The notes: a model not told the origin generated them from the sequence alone. Shown: positions 25,803 to 35,299, counted from the stretch's first letter. The stretch: 64,000 bases of DNA from an uncultured Desulfatitalea sp. (GCA_937868765.1 CALMNL010000005.1:124001-188000), one strand, 5' to 3'. Program-made: numbers and translations.

Positions 25803-26972
25803 ATGGGCAAAGTCGCAATTATCGGTGTAGGGCAAAGCAAATTTGTCCGCAGTTATCCCGGATCGATTCGGGAACTGGCCTTCGAGGCGTTCAAGGAGGC
25901 CGCGCTCGATGCCGGGATCAGCGCCAAACAGATCGATGCGTCGGTGCTTTGCTCGGCGCCGGAGTATGACAAGCAGCGCTCCCCGTCGGCGATTGTCGCC
26001 GAGTACCTGGGCCTGAATCCACAGCCGACCTTTTACGTCGAGACCTTGTGTTCATCCAGCAGTACCGGGCTCAAACTGGCCTACAGCCTGGTGGCCGCCG
26101 GGCTGCACGAGGTGGTGGCGGTGATCGGCCTGCAGAAAATGTCCGAAATCTCCTCGGCCGAATCTCAGGAGCGCATGGGCCGTGGCGGCGACATTCAGTG
26201 GGAGAGTCCCTTCGGCACCATGATGCCGGCCTACTATGCCATGTACGCCAAGGCGCATATGGCCAGATACGGCACGACCCTGGAAGATCTGGCCGCCGTC
26301 CGCGTCAAGGCGGCCACTTACGGCCAGATCAATGATCGCGCGGTGTACCGCAAGGCGGTGACGCCGCAGATGTTTACCGATCCGGCGGAGATGATGGCCG
26401 GTCCGGTGGCCAGTCCGCTGCGCGTGGGCGATTGCTGCGCCAATGCGGACGGCGCCTCATGCATCATCGTCGCCAGCAAAGCGAAAGCGGCCGATTTGAG
26501 CAAGAAGCCGGTCTGGATTTTAGGCGTCGGTTCGGCCACCGCCAGCGTCAATTTGAGCGGCCGTGATCTTTTCACCGGCTTGCGGGCGGCCGAGCAGGCG
26601 GCCCGGCAAGCCTATGCCATGGCCGGCGTGGGGCCTCGGGACATCGATGTCGCCGAAGTGCACGATTGCTTCACCATTGCCGAGATCATGGCCTACGAAA
26701 ACCTCGGCTTTGCCGAGCCTGGCGAGGGGCCGGAGCTGATCCGCACCCGGCAGACCTACAAAGAAGGCCGCATCCCCGTCAATGTGGACGGCGGGCTGCT
26801 CTCCAAGGGCCATCCCATCGGCGCCACCGGGGGGAGCCAGATTCGCACCATCGTGCTGCAACTGCGCGGCGAAGCCGGTCCGATGCAAGTCAAAGATCCG
26901 CGGATCGGCCTGGTGCACAACATCGGCGGCGTCGGCGTCTATGGCAACGTAACCATTCTGGGCAACCAGTAG
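25803..26972 (+). CDS. Thiolase-fold acyl-CoA acyltransferase (SCP2-thiolase type)
   Basis: 389 residues. The nucleophile is C83 in E-T-L-C-S-S-S-S-T-G; the H-D-C-F motif near 284 and the G-H-P-I-G-A-T-G-G near 339 complete the active site. It belongs to the SCP2/acetoacetyl-type thiolases that are usually encoded with a small DUF35 OB-fold protein, which follows 17 bases downstream. Role: thiolytic cleavage or condensation of a 3-oxoacyl-CoA, or acyl transfer. The pairing resembles archaeal and anaerobe thiolase complexes. Confidence 0.88.
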   Translation: MGKVAIIGVGQSKFVRSYPGSIRELAFEAFKEAALDAGISAKQIDASVLCSAPEYDKQRSPSAIVAEYLGLNPQPTFYVETLCSSSSTGLKLAYSLVAAGLHEVVAVIGLQKMSEISSAESQERMGRGGDIQWESPFGTMMPAYYAMYAKAHMARYGTTLEDLAAVRVKAATYGQINDRAVYRKAVTPQMFTDPAEMMAGPVASPLRVGDCCANADGASCIIVASKAKAADLSKKPVWILGVGSATASVNLSGRDLFTGLRAAEQAARQAYAMAGVGPRDIDVAEVHDCFTIAEIMAYENLGFAEPGEGPELIRTRQTYKEGRIPVNVDGGLLSKGHPIGATGGSQIRTIVLQLRGEAGPMQVKDPRIGLVHNIGGVGVYGNVTILGNQ

Positions 26973-26989
26973 CAGGGGGAGACACAGCG

Positions 26990-27430
26990 ATGAGCAAAAC
27001 CGCAAAACAGGAAGACGTGCGTTTCGGCAAGTTCGGCACGGTCAGCTTCACCAAGACCACGCGCGTCAATGACTTCATCGATCACCTGGAAAACGGCAAG
27101 GTGATGGCCACGCGTTGTTCACAATGCGGCGAGGTGTTCTTCCCTCCCCGCGCCGACTGCTGTCGCTGCCTGTCGAGCGCCATGCAGTGGCAAGAGGTGT
27201 CCGGCAGCGGCACGCTGGTATCCTTCAGCCAATTGAAATTCGCCCCGATCGGGTTCGACGGCGACCTGCCCTACAGCATCGCCTTGTTGGACTACGGCGC
27301 ATTTCGCGTTTTCGGCCGCATCGACAGCCGCCTGGATATCGCGCGGCTTCGAATCGGCATGGCCATGCAGACCGTGGTCAACAGACTGCCCAACGGGCAG
27401 CTCAACTATGTGTTCGAACCGGTGGACTAA
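26990..27430 (+). CDS. DUF35 zinc-ribbon/OB-fold protein, thiolase partner
   Basis: 146 residues. A rubredoxin-like zinc ribbon (C-S-Q-C and C-C-R-C near 43-60) precedes an OB-fold domain with the G-S-G-T-L-V-S-F and L-P-Y-S-I-A-L-L-D-Y segments. Known relatives bridge thiolase and HMG-CoA synthase or stabilise SCP2 thiolases by binding CoA. ATG at 26990 is seven bases downstream of an AGGGGGAG site and 17 bases after the thiolase stop. Confidence 0.87.
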   Translation: MSKTAKQEDVRFGKFGTVSFTKTTRVNDFIDHLENGKVMATRCSQCGEVFFPPRADCCRCLSSAMQWQEVSGSGTLVSFSQLKFAPIGFDGDLPYSIALLDYGAFRVFGRIDSRLDIARLRIGMAMQTVVNRLPNGQLNYVFEPVD

Positions 27431-27465
27431 ACGATTTACCTCGTATCGAAAAGGATGGTGGCAGC

Positions 27466-28629
27466 ATGGATTTCGGATTGACCAAAGAACAGGCGATGTT
27501 GAAAAAGGCGGTGGCGGAGTTTGCCAAGAAGAAGATCGCGCCCTTCGCCGACGAATGGGATGCCAACAACTACTTTCCGTACAAGGAAGCGGTCAGGCCC
27601 ATGGGTGAGCTGGGCTTTTTCGGCACGGTGATCCCGGAAGAATACGGCGGCGACAACCTGGGCTGGCTGGCGGCCATGATCGTCACCGAAGAGATCGCCA
27701 AAGCCTCCAGCTCCCTGCGCGTGCAGGTCAACATGCAGGTGCTGGGCTGCGCGTACACGATCTACAAATACGGCAGCGAGACCCTGAAACAGAAGTACAT
27801 CCAGAAGTTGTGCACGGCCGAGTACCTGGGCGGCTTCGGCATCACCGAGGCCGATGCGGGCTCGGACACCATGTCCATGAAGACCACGGCCGAAGAGCAG
27901 GCCGATTGTTTTCTGCTCAACGGTTCGAAGACCTGGATCTCCAACGCGCACCTGGCCGACGTGTTGATCTGCTATGCCTACACCGACAAGGCTCTAGGCT
28001 CCAAGGGCCTTTCGGCCTTCGTGATCGAGCCCAAGAATTTCCCCGGCATCAAAACCTCGATTCTGGAAAAGCTGGGCTCCCATTCTTCGCCGACCGGGGA
28101 ACTGTTCTTCGACAACGTCCGGATCCCCAAGGAAAACCTGCTCGGCAAGACGGGCGACGGCGCGCGGATCCTGTTCGGCTCGCTGAACAACACGCGGCTG
28201 TCGGCGGCGGCCGGCGGCGTCGGGCTGGCACAGGCCTGTCTGGAGGAAGCAATCAAGTACTGCAACACGCGCACGCAGTTCGGCCAGAAGATCGGCCAGT
28301 TCCAGATGAACCAGGACATGATCGCGCAGATGGCCACCGATATCGAGTCCGCGCGCCTGCTGGTCTACAAAGCCGCCGTGGCCAAGGACAACGGCCAGCT
28401 CAACAACGGGCTGGATGTGGCCCAGGCCAAACTTGCCGCCGGCGAGACCGCCGCCAAGTGCGCCCAGTTCGCCATGCGCATCCTGGGGGCCTACGGCTAT
28501 TCGACCGAATACCCGGTGGCGCGCTACTACCGCGATGCGCCCACCTACAGCATGGTCGAAGGCTCCACCAACATCTGCAAGATGATCATCGCCCTGGACC
28601 AGCTGGGGATCAAAAAGGCCAATCGGTAA
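27466..28629 (+). CDS. Acyl-CoA dehydrogenase, probable non-decarboxylating glutaryl-CoA dehydrogenase
   Basis: 387 residues with acyl-CoA dehydrogenase signatures (G-G-F-G-I-T-E-x-D-A-G-S-D near 125, W-I-S-N-A near 160, catalytic E365 in M-V-E-G-S-T-N-I). The protein looks very close to the Desulfococcus multivorans glutaryl-CoA dehydrogenase that stops at glutaconyl-CoA; this is recall, not alignment. The residue before the catalytic glutamate is V364, where decarboxylating enzymes such as human GCDH have tyrosine; that valine is reported for non-decarboxylating enzymes. The Gcd decarboxylase genes directly downstream supply the missing decarboxylation. It oxidises glutaryl-CoA to glutaconyl-CoA, probably passing electrons to an ETF. 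Confidence 0.82.
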   Translation: MDFGLTKEQAMLKKAVAEFAKKKIAPFADEWDANNYFPYKEAVRPMGELGFFGTVIPEEYGGDNLGWLAAMIVTEEIAKASSSLRVQVNMQVLGCAYTIYKYGSETLKQKYIQKLCTAEYLGGFGITEADAGSDTMSMKTTAEEQADCFLLNGSKTWISNAHLADVLICYAYTDKALGSKGLSAFVIEPKNFPGIKTSILEKLGSHSSPTGELFFDNVRIPKENLLGKTGDGARILFGSLNNTRLSAAAGGVGLAQACLEEAIKYCNTRTQFGQKIGQFQMNQDMIAQMATDIESARLLVYKAAVAKDNGQLNNGLDVAQAKLAAGETAAKCAQFAMRILGAYGYSTEYPVARYYRDAPTYSMVEGSTNICKMIIALDQLGIKKANR

Positions 28630-28640
28630 GGAGCGCTGAA

Positions 28641-28772
28641 ATGAGCGAGGCATTTGTGATTTTCACGGCCGGCATTACCGGCGTCTTTGTCGGGATGGCC
28701 CTGCTGGTGGGGTCGGTGAAACTGACGGCCGTCGTGGTGGCCCGGTGGTTTCCGGAAAAGGAAGCAAAATGA
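28641..28772 (+). CDS. gcdD: Small OadG/GcdD-type subunit of sodium-pumping decarboxylase
   Basis: A 43-residue protein with one transmembrane helix (about 5-35) and a short charged tail, as in the gamma/delta subunits of Na+-translocating decarboxylases. AAGGAGC lies upstream. Its stop overlaps the start of the beta subunit (ATGA at 28769), strong evidence that it is real despite its size. It probably stabilises the membrane complex. Confidence 0.75.
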   Translation: MSEAFVIFTAGITGVFVGMALLVGSVKLTAVVVARWFPEKEAK

Positions 28773-29890
28773 TCGAAAAGCTCTCCGCCCTGCTCGACAC
28801 CACCGGATTTGTGCATCTGACCCCCGGCATGGCGTTCATGTGGCTGATCGGCCTGACGCTGATCTGGCTGGCCATCGCCAAGGAGTATGAGCCGATGCTG
28901 CTGCTGCCGATCGGCTTCGGCATCATCCTGGCCAACCTGCCGCTGGCCGGCCTGATGGAACCCGGCACCGGCCTTCTGTGGCGCTTTTACGAATACGGCA
29001 TCCACTGGGAGGTCATCCCGCCGCTCATCTTCCTGGGGCTGGGGGCCCTGACCGATTTCGGCCCCATGCTGGCCAAGCCCTCGTTGATCTTTCTGGGGGC
29101 CGGCGCCCAGGGCGGCGTTTATATCGCCTTTTTCATCGCGCATCTGCTGCTGGGCTTTTCGCTCCCGGAGGCGGCCACCATCGGCATCATCGGCGGGGCC
29201 GACGGGCCGACGACCATTTTTCTGGCGTCCAAGATCGCCCCGCACATGCTGGGCACCTGCGCCGTGGCGGCCTATTCGTACATGGCCCTGGTGCCGATCA
29301 TCCTGCCGCCGGTCATGCGCCTGTTGACCTCCGAGCAGGAAAGAAAGATCGGCATGGCCAAGACGCGCAAGGTGGGCCGGCTGGAGAAGATGTTGTTTCC
29401 CGTCGTCGCGGTGCTGGTGATCATCCTGCTGGTCCCGGCCTCCGCGCCTCTGATGGCGATGTTCATGGTGGGCAACCTGTTTCGCGAAAGCAAGGTGGTC
29501 GAACGGCTCAACCTGGCTTCCCAGAACGAACTGCTCAACATCGTGACCATCTTCCTGGGGCTTCCGGTGGGCGCCACCATGAACGCCGACAATTTCCTGC
29601 GCTGGGACGTGATCTTCATCTTCGTCCTGGGGCTGGTGGCCTTCATCGCCAGCACCGCCACCGGCATTCTGGTCGCCAAGGCCATGAACTGCTTCACCAA
29701 GACCAAAATCAATCCGCTGCTGGGGGCCGCCGGCGTGTCGGCGGTGCCCATGGCCGCGCGCGTCGTGCACAAGGTGGGTCAGCAGGCCGACAAGAAGAAC
29801 TACCTGCTCATGTACGCCATGGGGCCCAATGTCGCCGGCGTCATCGGCACAGTCATCGCGGCGGGCATTTTTCTCACGTTTTTAAAATAA
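28769..29890 (+). CDS. gcdB: Sodium-translocating decarboxylase beta subunit
   Basis: 373 residues with about nine or more helices. The conserved ion-path motifs I-G-I-I-G-G-A-D-G-P-T (region with the essential Asp) and V-G-A-T-M-N-A-D-N-F-L-R are present. It couples decarboxylation of carboxybiotin to Na+ export across the cytoplasmic membrane. The start chosen overlaps gcdD by 4 bases; an in-frame codon eight residues upstream is unlikely. Confidence 0.92.
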   Translation: MIEKLSALLDTTGFVHLTPGMAFMWLIGLTLIWLAIAKEYEPMLLLPIGFGIILANLPLAGLMEPGTGLLWRFYEYGIHWEVIPPLIFLGLGALTDFGPMLAKPSLIFLGAGAQGGVYIAFFIAHLLLGFSLPEAATIGIIGGADGPTTIFLASKIAPHMLGTCAVAAYSYMALVPIILPPVMRLLTSEQERKIGMAKTRKVGRLEKMLFPVVAVLVIILLVPASAPLMAMFMVGNLFRESKVVERLNLASQNELLNIVTIFLGLPVGATMNADNFLRWDVIFIFVLGLVAFIASTATGILVAKAMNCFTKTKINPLLGAAGVSAVPMAARVVHKVGQQADKKNYLLMYAMGPNVAGVIGTVIAAGIFLTFLK

Positions 29891-29909
29891 TTCATCGAGG
29901 AGGTTCGGT

Positions 29910-30131
29910 ATGCAGGCAAAGATGACGGCCCCTATGGCCGGCAAGGTGATTCAAATCCACTTCAATGCGGGGCAGACGGTGGAGGAAGACGACGAGGGCA
30001 TCGTGATCGAAGCCATGAAGATGGAGACCATGATCTACGTCCCCCACACCGGCTTGGTCGAGGAAATCAAAGTCAAGGTGGGCGACCGCGTCGAGGAAGA
30101 TGACGAGCTGGCCGTCATTCAAACCGCTTAG
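29910..30131 (+). CDS. gcdC: Biotin carrier protein of the decarboxylase
   Basis: 73 residues, only the biotinyl domain. The biotin site is K37 in E-A-M-K-M-E-T. The long Pro/Ala linker seen in Acidaminococcus GcdC is absent, so this is a minimal carrier. It shuttles the carboxyl group from the carboxyltransferase (30141) to the membrane beta subunit (28769). AGGAGG precedes the ATG. Confidence 0.92.
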   Translation: MQAKMTAPMAGKVIQIHFNAGQTVEEDDEGIVIEAMKMETMIYVPHTGLVEEIKVKVGDRVEEDDELAVIQTA

Positions 30132-30140
30132 GAGCGTGCC

Positions 30141-31874
30141 ATGCGACCGTATTTTGCGAAAATGGCCGACTTCGGCACCCCCCTGAAAAAGGGCCAGATC
30201 AAACGCGGCGAAGAGAACCAGGCGCCGCTGCGGCAGGTGGAAGATCAGATCGCTCGGGCAGGCGCGGCCATCCAGCAGCTGGGACTTGCCGCCGAAAAAG
30301 TCAACGCCCGGGGCGAGATGACCGTCTGGCAGCGCATCGCGCACCTGGTCGACCCGGGCAGCTTTCACCCCCTGCACACCCTGTTCAACCCGGCCGACAA
30401 CGCCGAGGGCGCCACCAACGTGGTGGACGGGATCGGCCGCATCGCCGGCCGCTGGGCCGTGATCATCGGCTTCGACAACAAGGTGATGGCCGGCGCCTGG
30501 CTGGCCGGCCAAGCGGAGAACATCCTGCGCGTCACGGACCTGGCCAAACGGCTCAACGTGCCGCTGGTGTGGCTGGTCAACTGCTCGGGGGCCAAACTGT
30601 CCGAGCAGCACAAGTTCTACGCCAACCGGCGCGGCGCGGGCGCGCCCTTTTACCGGCACGCCCAGCTCAACCAGCTGGGCGTGCCGGTGCTGGCCGCGAT
30701 CTTCGGCACCAACCCGGCCGGCGGCGGCTATCAGGCCATCAGCCCCACCGTGCTCTTCGCCCACAAAGACGCCAACATGGCCGTGGGCGGGGCCGGCATC
30801 GTCAGCGGTATGGCGCCCAAGGGCGGCTTCGACGTCGAATCGGCCCAGGAGCTGATCGAAAACACACGGCACTTCAAAAGCCACCCGCCCGGCAGCGCAG
30901 GTATTCACCATGCGCAGACCGGATTTTTCCGCTATCTTTACGAAGATGACCAGCAGGTGCTCGACGGGCTCAAGCAGTACATGCGCACGCTGCCGGCCTA
31001 CGATCCCGAGTTCTTCCGCGTGGCCCCGGCGGCCGCGCCCAAGTTCGATCCCCGGGAACTCTACGCGCTGCTGCCCTTCGATCAGAAGATGGTCTACGCG
31101 TTCGACGAAATCCTGGCCCGCCTGGTGGACAACAGCGAGCACCTGGAGTTCCGGCCCGATTACGGCCCCGAGGTCTACACCGGGCTGTGCAAGGTCGACG
31201 GCTACCTGGTGGCCTGCATCGGCAACCGCCAGGGCTACCTGGGCAAGAACTATCCCGAGTACGCCGACTACCCCGGCATGGGCGGCAAGCTCTACCGTCA
31301 GGGGATGATCAAGATGAACGAGTTCGTGATCTTGTGCGCCCGGGACCGCATCCCGATCATCTGGTTCCAGGACACCTCGGGCATCGACGTGGGCGATGCG
31401 GCCGAAAAAGCCGAACTGCTGGCCATCGGCCAAAGCCTGATCTACTCGATCCAGTCCAGCGATGTGCCCCAGATGCTGGTGCTGCTGCGCAAAGGCTCGG
31501 CCGCGGCGCACTACCTGCTGGGCGGCCCCCAGGGCAACGATACCAATGCCTTCAGCATCGGAACGGCGGCCACCGAAGTGTATGTGATGCACGGGGAGAC
31601 CGCCGCGGTGGCCATGTACTCCCGGCGCCTGGTCAAGGAACACGACGGCGGCAAACCCCTTGCGCCGGTGATCGATCAGATGAACCAGATCGTGGCCGAC
31701 TACAAAGCGTTTTCCCGGCCGCAGTACTGCGCCCAGGTGGGCTACGTCGACGAGATCGTCGATCTGCCCGCGATCCGACGCTATATGGCCGCTTTCTGCG
31801 GCTGCGCCTACCAGAATCCCAGATCCATCTGCCCGCAGCACCAGATGGTGCTGCCGCGGGTCATCAAAGGATAA
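30141..31874 (+). CDS. gcdA: Glutaconyl-CoA decarboxylase carboxyltransferase (alpha) subunit
   Basis: 577 residues, the expected length for GcdA, with two crotonase-like carboxyltransferase halves. Oxyanion-hole loops are visible as F-G-T-N-P-A-G-G-G-Y-Q-A in the N-terminal half and R-K-G-S-A-A-A-H-Y-L-L-G-G-P-Q-G in the C-terminal half. It moves the carboxyl group of glutaconyl-CoA to biotin, releasing crotonyl-CoA. Located 9 bases after the biotin carrier. An acetyl-, propionyl- or methylmalonyl-CoA-specific transferase is less likely given the length and the glutaryl-CoA dehydrogenase nearby. Confidence 0.88.
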   Translation: MRPYFAKMADFGTPLKKGQIKRGEENQAPLRQVEDQIARAGAAIQQLGLAAEKVNARGEMTVWQRIAHLVDPGSFHPLHTLFNPADNAEGATNVVDGIGRIAGRWAVIIGFDNKVMAGAWLAGQAENILRVTDLAKRLNVPLVWLVNCSGAKLSEQHKFYANRRGAGAPFYRHAQLNQLGVPVLAAIFGTNPAGGGYQAISPTVLFAHKDANMAVGGAGIVSGMAPKGGFDVESAQELIENTRHFKSHPPGSAGIHHAQTGFFRYLYEDDQQVLDGLKQYMRTLPAYDPEFFRVAPAAAPKFDPRELYALLPFDQKMVYAFDEILARLVDNSEHLEFRPDYGPEVYTGLCKVDGYLVACIGNRQGYLGKNYPEYADYPGMGGKLYRQGMIKMNEFVILCARDRIPIIWFQDTSGIDVGDAAEKAELLAIGQSLIYSIQSSDVPQMLVLLRKGSAAAHYLLGGPQGNDTNAFSIGTAATEVYVMHGETAAVAMYSRRLVKEHDGGKPLAPVIDQMNQIVADYKAFSRPQYCAQVGYVDEIVDLPAIRRYMAAFCGCAYQNPRSICPQHQMVLPRVIKG

Positions 31875-31908
31875 GTAAAGAAATCAAAGACAACGATTCG
31901 GAGGAGAC

Positions 31909-33690
31909 ATGGGAAGTTTCAAAATCAACAGCCGCGATGTGATGTTCATCCTCAAGGAGCAGCTCGGCTATGGCCGTCTGTGTGAACTGCCGCGCTACAA
32001 AGACCAGAACGAACGCACCTTCGACATGCTGGTCAAGGAAGCCATCGAGTTCGCCAAAGGGGTCGTGGACCCCCTGAACGAAATCGGCGAGACGGTCGGC
32101 CTGCGCTTCGAAAACAACCAGGTGATCTGCCCGCCGCAGTTCCGGACCGCCTTCGCCCAGTACGGCCGCGACGGCTGGACAGCGGCCGCGCGCGACCCGG
32201 AACACGGCGGGCAGGGTTTCCCGCACATGATGCGCATCGTGATCAACGACTTCATGTACGGCGCCTGCCAATCCTTCAACATGGCGCCCAGCCTGACCCA
32301 CGGGGCGGCGCATCTGATCGAAAGCTTCGGCGCGCCGGAGCTGGTCAAGACCTATGTGCCGAAGATGTTCGACGGCACCTGGGCCGGCACGATGTGCCTG
32401 ACCGAACCCAACGCCGGCTCGAACCTGGCCGCGCTTGAGACCACGGCCTACCCCGAAGGAGATCACTACCGGATCAAAGGCTCGAAGATCTTCATCTCCT
32501 GGGGCGAGCACGACCTGACCGACAACATCGTGCACCTGGTGCTGGCGCGCATCGACGGCGAGCCTGCGGGCGTGCGCGGCATTTCGCTCTTCGTCGTGCC
32601 CAAGGTGCGGGTCAACCCCGACGGCTCCCTGGGCGCGCCCAACGATGTGGTCTGCACCGGCATCGAGGAGAAACTGGGATTGCACGCCTCGCCGACCGCG
32701 GCCCTGAGCTTCGGCGCCAAAGACGGCTGCATCGGCTATTTATGCGGCGAGAAGAACAAGGGGCTGGCCCACATGTTCCAGATGATGAACCAGGCGCGCA
32801 TCAACACCGGCGTCAGCGGCATGACCATGGCCAGCTGCGCCTACCTCAACGCCCTGGCCTACGTCAAGGAGCGCGTTCAGGGAAGGGACGTCGCCGCGCG
32901 CAGCAAGGGCGATGTGAAGATCATCAACCATCCGGATGTCCGCCGCATGCTGCTGTCGATGAAAGCCCGGGTGGACGGCATGCGCTCCATGATCTACACC
33001 GGGGCCTTCTGGTCGGACCTGGCCCTGGAGCTGCCGGAGGGCGAAGAAAAGCAGCACTATCAGGACCTGGTCGATTTCATGACCCCGATCATCAAGGCCT
33101 ACTGCTCGGACACCGGCTTCGACGTCTGCGAAACCGCCATCCAGTGCCTGGGCGGCTACGGCTACTGCAAGGACTACCCCCTGGAGCAGTATCTGCGCGA
33201 TGCCAAGATCATGTCCCTGTACGAGGGCACCAACGGCATCCAGTCCGCCGATCTGATGGGCCGCAAAATGAGCCTGCGCAACGGCGCCTGCCTGCAGGCC
33301 TTCAAAAAGGAGCTCGCCGATTTTTGCGGGCGGCACCGCGAACATCCGCAACTGGGCGCCCAAGTGCAGCTCCTGGAAAAGGTAGTTCTGCGGCTGCTGG
33401 AAGTGGCCGCCGTCATGCGCGCTCGCATGGACGCCGACCCGCTGCAGTGGGCCTCTTACACCTACCCGGCGCTGATGGCCTTCGGGGATGTGGTCATGAG
33501 CTGGCGGCTGCTGGACTTGGCGCGGATCGCCGCGGCCAATCTGGAGAAGAAGGCCTCCGATTTTTACCAGGGCAAGCTCTACGCGGCGACCTTCTTCGTG
33601 GACACGACGCTGCCGCAGACCCAGGCGGTGATCGAGACGTGCCTGCGCACGGAACGCGAAATCGTGGATATGCCGGAGGGTGCGTTCTGA
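31909..33690 (+). CDS. Large acyl-CoA dehydrogenase (DmdC-like)
   Basis: 593 residues, about 200 longer than a classical acyl-CoA dehydrogenase. Core motifs: M-C-L-T-E-P-N-A-G-S-N near 161, the F-I-S-W-G-E-H-D segment and Y-E-G-T-N-G-I-Q with the catalytic glutamate. The extra C-terminal domain (from about 465) and the N-terminal extension fit the 3-methylmercaptopropionyl-CoA dehydrogenase-like group, whose members have varied substrates. It is between the Gcd genes and the TRAP genes, so it may act on the same imported acid or on its degradation products. AGGAG precedes the ATG. Confidence 0.86.
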   Translation: MGSFKINSRDVMFILKEQLGYGRLCELPRYKDQNERTFDMLVKEAIEFAKGVVDPLNEIGETVGLRFENNQVICPPQFRTAFAQYGRDGWTAAARDPEHGGQGFPHMMRIVINDFMYGACQSFNMAPSLTHGAAHLIESFGAPELVKTYVPKMFDGTWAGTMCLTEPNAGSNLAALETTAYPEGDHYRIKGSKIFISWGEHDLTDNIVHLVLARIDGEPAGVRGISLFVVPKVRVNPDGSLGAPNDVVCTGIEEKLGLHASPTAALSFGAKDGCIGYLCGEKNKGLAHMFQMMNQARINTGVSGMTMASCAYLNALAYVKERVQGRDVAARSKGDVKIINHPDVRRMLLSMKARVDGMRSMIYTGAFWSDLALELPEGEEKQHYQDLVDFMTPIIKAYCSDTGFDVCETAIQCLGGYGYCKDYPLEQYLRDAKIMSLYEGTNGIQSADLMGRKMSLRNGACLQAFKKELADFCGRHREHPQLGAQVQLLEKVVLRLLEVAAVMRARMDADPLQWASYTYPALMAFGDVVMSWRLLDLARIAAANLEKKASDFYQGKLYAATFFVDTTLPQTQAVIETCLRTEREIVDMPEGAF

Positions 33691-33773
33691 TCGAACGCTT
33701 CCGCGGCCACAACCGGAGGGAAACCTCCACTGTCAGGAATGTTCCCCTAAAGACTCTCAGGAAGGAGCGTATC

Positions 33774-34736
33774 ATGAAAAAATGGATCGGTATCAACGTG
33801 TGGGCGATCAGCGTGGTGTTGTTGCTGTCGATGGGCGCGACCGGCTGGGCGGCCGATCAGCGCCTGGCGATCGGCACGGCCTCGACGGGCGGCACCTGGT
33901 ACCCGCTGGGCGGCGGGGTGGCCAACATGATCAACAAGTACATCAAAGGCTACTATGCCGCGGCGCACCCATCCGGCGCCTCGCTGGAAAACATCCGCGC
34001 GATCGCCAAGAAACAGGACGCCTTGTCTTTGTCGATGCCGGACACCGCCTTTCAGGCCTACAACGGCCTGGAAGCGTACGCCGGCAAGCCGGTGAAGGAG
34101 CTGCGCGGGTTGATGTCGACCTACCCGATCGACATCCAGTTCTTCGCCCTGGCCGGCGGGCCCATCAAAACCATCGCGGATCTCAAAGGCAAGAAAGTGG
34201 CGGTGGGGGCGCCGGGCAGCGGCACGGAAGCTATGGCGCGCTATGTACTGAAAGTGTACGGCCTGACCTATGACGATATCGACGAGCAGTTCCTGTCGGC
34301 CACCGAAACGGCCGAAGCCCTCAAAGACGGCAACATCGACGCGGGCATCGTCACGCTCGGCACGCCGGCACCGGCCCTGATCGATCTGGCCACCCAGCGC
34401 GACATCGTGTTCCTGGACATCGCGCCGGACATCGCGGACAAAATCAACAAGGAGTTTCCGGCCTACTTCCCCACGACCATCCCGGCCGGGACCTACAAGG
34501 GCCAGGACAAGCCGCATCACACCCTGTCGTGGATGGGCATCTTCATCGTGCACCAGGACATGACCGACCAACTGGCCTACGACATTCTCAAGGCGGTTTT
34601 CGATCATAAAGAAGAGTTGAATCAGATCCACGCCCAGTTCAAGGGGATCACCCTGGAAAACGCGGTCAAAGGCATGCCCATTCCGTTCCACCCGGGCGCC
34701 GAGAAGTTCTACAAGGAAAAAGGATTGATCCAGTAG
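33774..34736 (+). CDS. TAXI-family TRAP transporter solute-binding protein
   Basis: 320 residues with a signal peptide (1-26, cleavage after G-W-A). TAXI features are G-T-A-S-T-G-G-T-W-Y-P-L-G-G-G near 34-48, G-K-K-V-A-V-G-A-P-G-S-G-T-E near 137-150, and C-terminal F-H-P-G-A-E-K-F-Y-K-E-K-G. Periplasmic receptor for the permease at 35300. GGAAGGAG precedes the ATG. It is only moderately like the one at 18889, so the two systems probably bind different acids. Confidence 0.92.
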   Translation: MKKWIGINVWAISVVLLLSMGATGWAADQRLAIGTASTGGTWYPLGGGVANMINKYIKGYYAAAHPSGASLENIRAIAKKQDALSLSMPDTAFQAYNGLEAYAGKPVKELRGLMSTYPIDIQFFALAGGPIKTIADLKGKKVAVGAPGSGTEAMARYVLKVYGLTYDDIDEQFLSATETAEALKDGNIDAGIVTLGTPAPALIDLATQRDIVFLDIAPDIADKINKEFPAYFPTTIPAGTYKGQDKPHHTLSWMGIFIVHQDMTDQLAYDILKAVFDHKEELNQIHAQFKGITLENAVKGMPIPFHPGAEKFYKEKGLIQ

Positions 34737-34737
34737 C

Positions 34738-35250
34738 ATGACCGATCGTGAAGCCAGGAAACCCCGGCAGGTCGACGGCAGGCGCCGCATCTTTTGCGGT
34801 GCGGCGCTTGCCCTGCTGCTGCTCGCGAACGGTTGCGCCACCAGGCCCGGACAGCTCTTCCTGGAAGTGGCCGAGTGCGACTCGGGGCGCGTCGTGCTGC
34901 GCTGCGAGACGCAGCCGCAAGCCGAGTTTACGGTGCGCTTCCTGCATTCCTACGACCGGGCCTTCTTCGCGGAGCACTACCGCGTGCTCGCAGCGGGCAG
35001 GATTCTGTTGACCCACATGACCTTCAAATCCTCCTTGAACGGGCAGGGGTTCGCCATGGGCACCTACCGGGCCAGACCCGACGGATCGTCGGAGCTGGCC
35101 GACATCGATCAGGAACTGGAAAAAGTGTTCTTCCGACTCGGTTCACCGGATCTGGCCAACCACACGCTGACGACCGGCGGGCGGACGCTGCGCCTGCTGG
35201 ATTACGCGCAGGCCGGCGATCTGCTGTGCATCCGGGTGCGGACACAATGA
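34738..35250 (+). CDS. DUF1850 lipoprotein of the second TAXI-TRAP operon
   Basis: 170 residues. A hydrophobic stretch followed by L-L-L-A-N-G-C-A forms a lipobox, so it is probably a lipoprotein; the mature part is DUF1850-like with F-L-H-S-Y-D-R-A-F-F-A-E-H-Y near 77. It starts 1 base after the TAXI stop. Function unknown. The copy at 18481 has a membrane anchor but no lipobox cysteine. Confidence 0.8.
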   Translation: MTDREARKPRQVDGRRRIFCGAALALLLLANGCATRPGQLFLEVAECDSGRVVLRCETQPQAEFTVRFLHSYDRAFFAEHYRVLAAGRILLTHMTFKSSLNGQGFAMGTYRARPDGSSELADIDQELEKVFFRLGSPDLANHTLTTGGRTLRLLDYAQAGDLLCIRVRTQ

Positions 35251-35299
35251 TGTGCTTCGCTTTAATGAAAAATTCGCTCAGTAACCAATAGGAGGGCTC

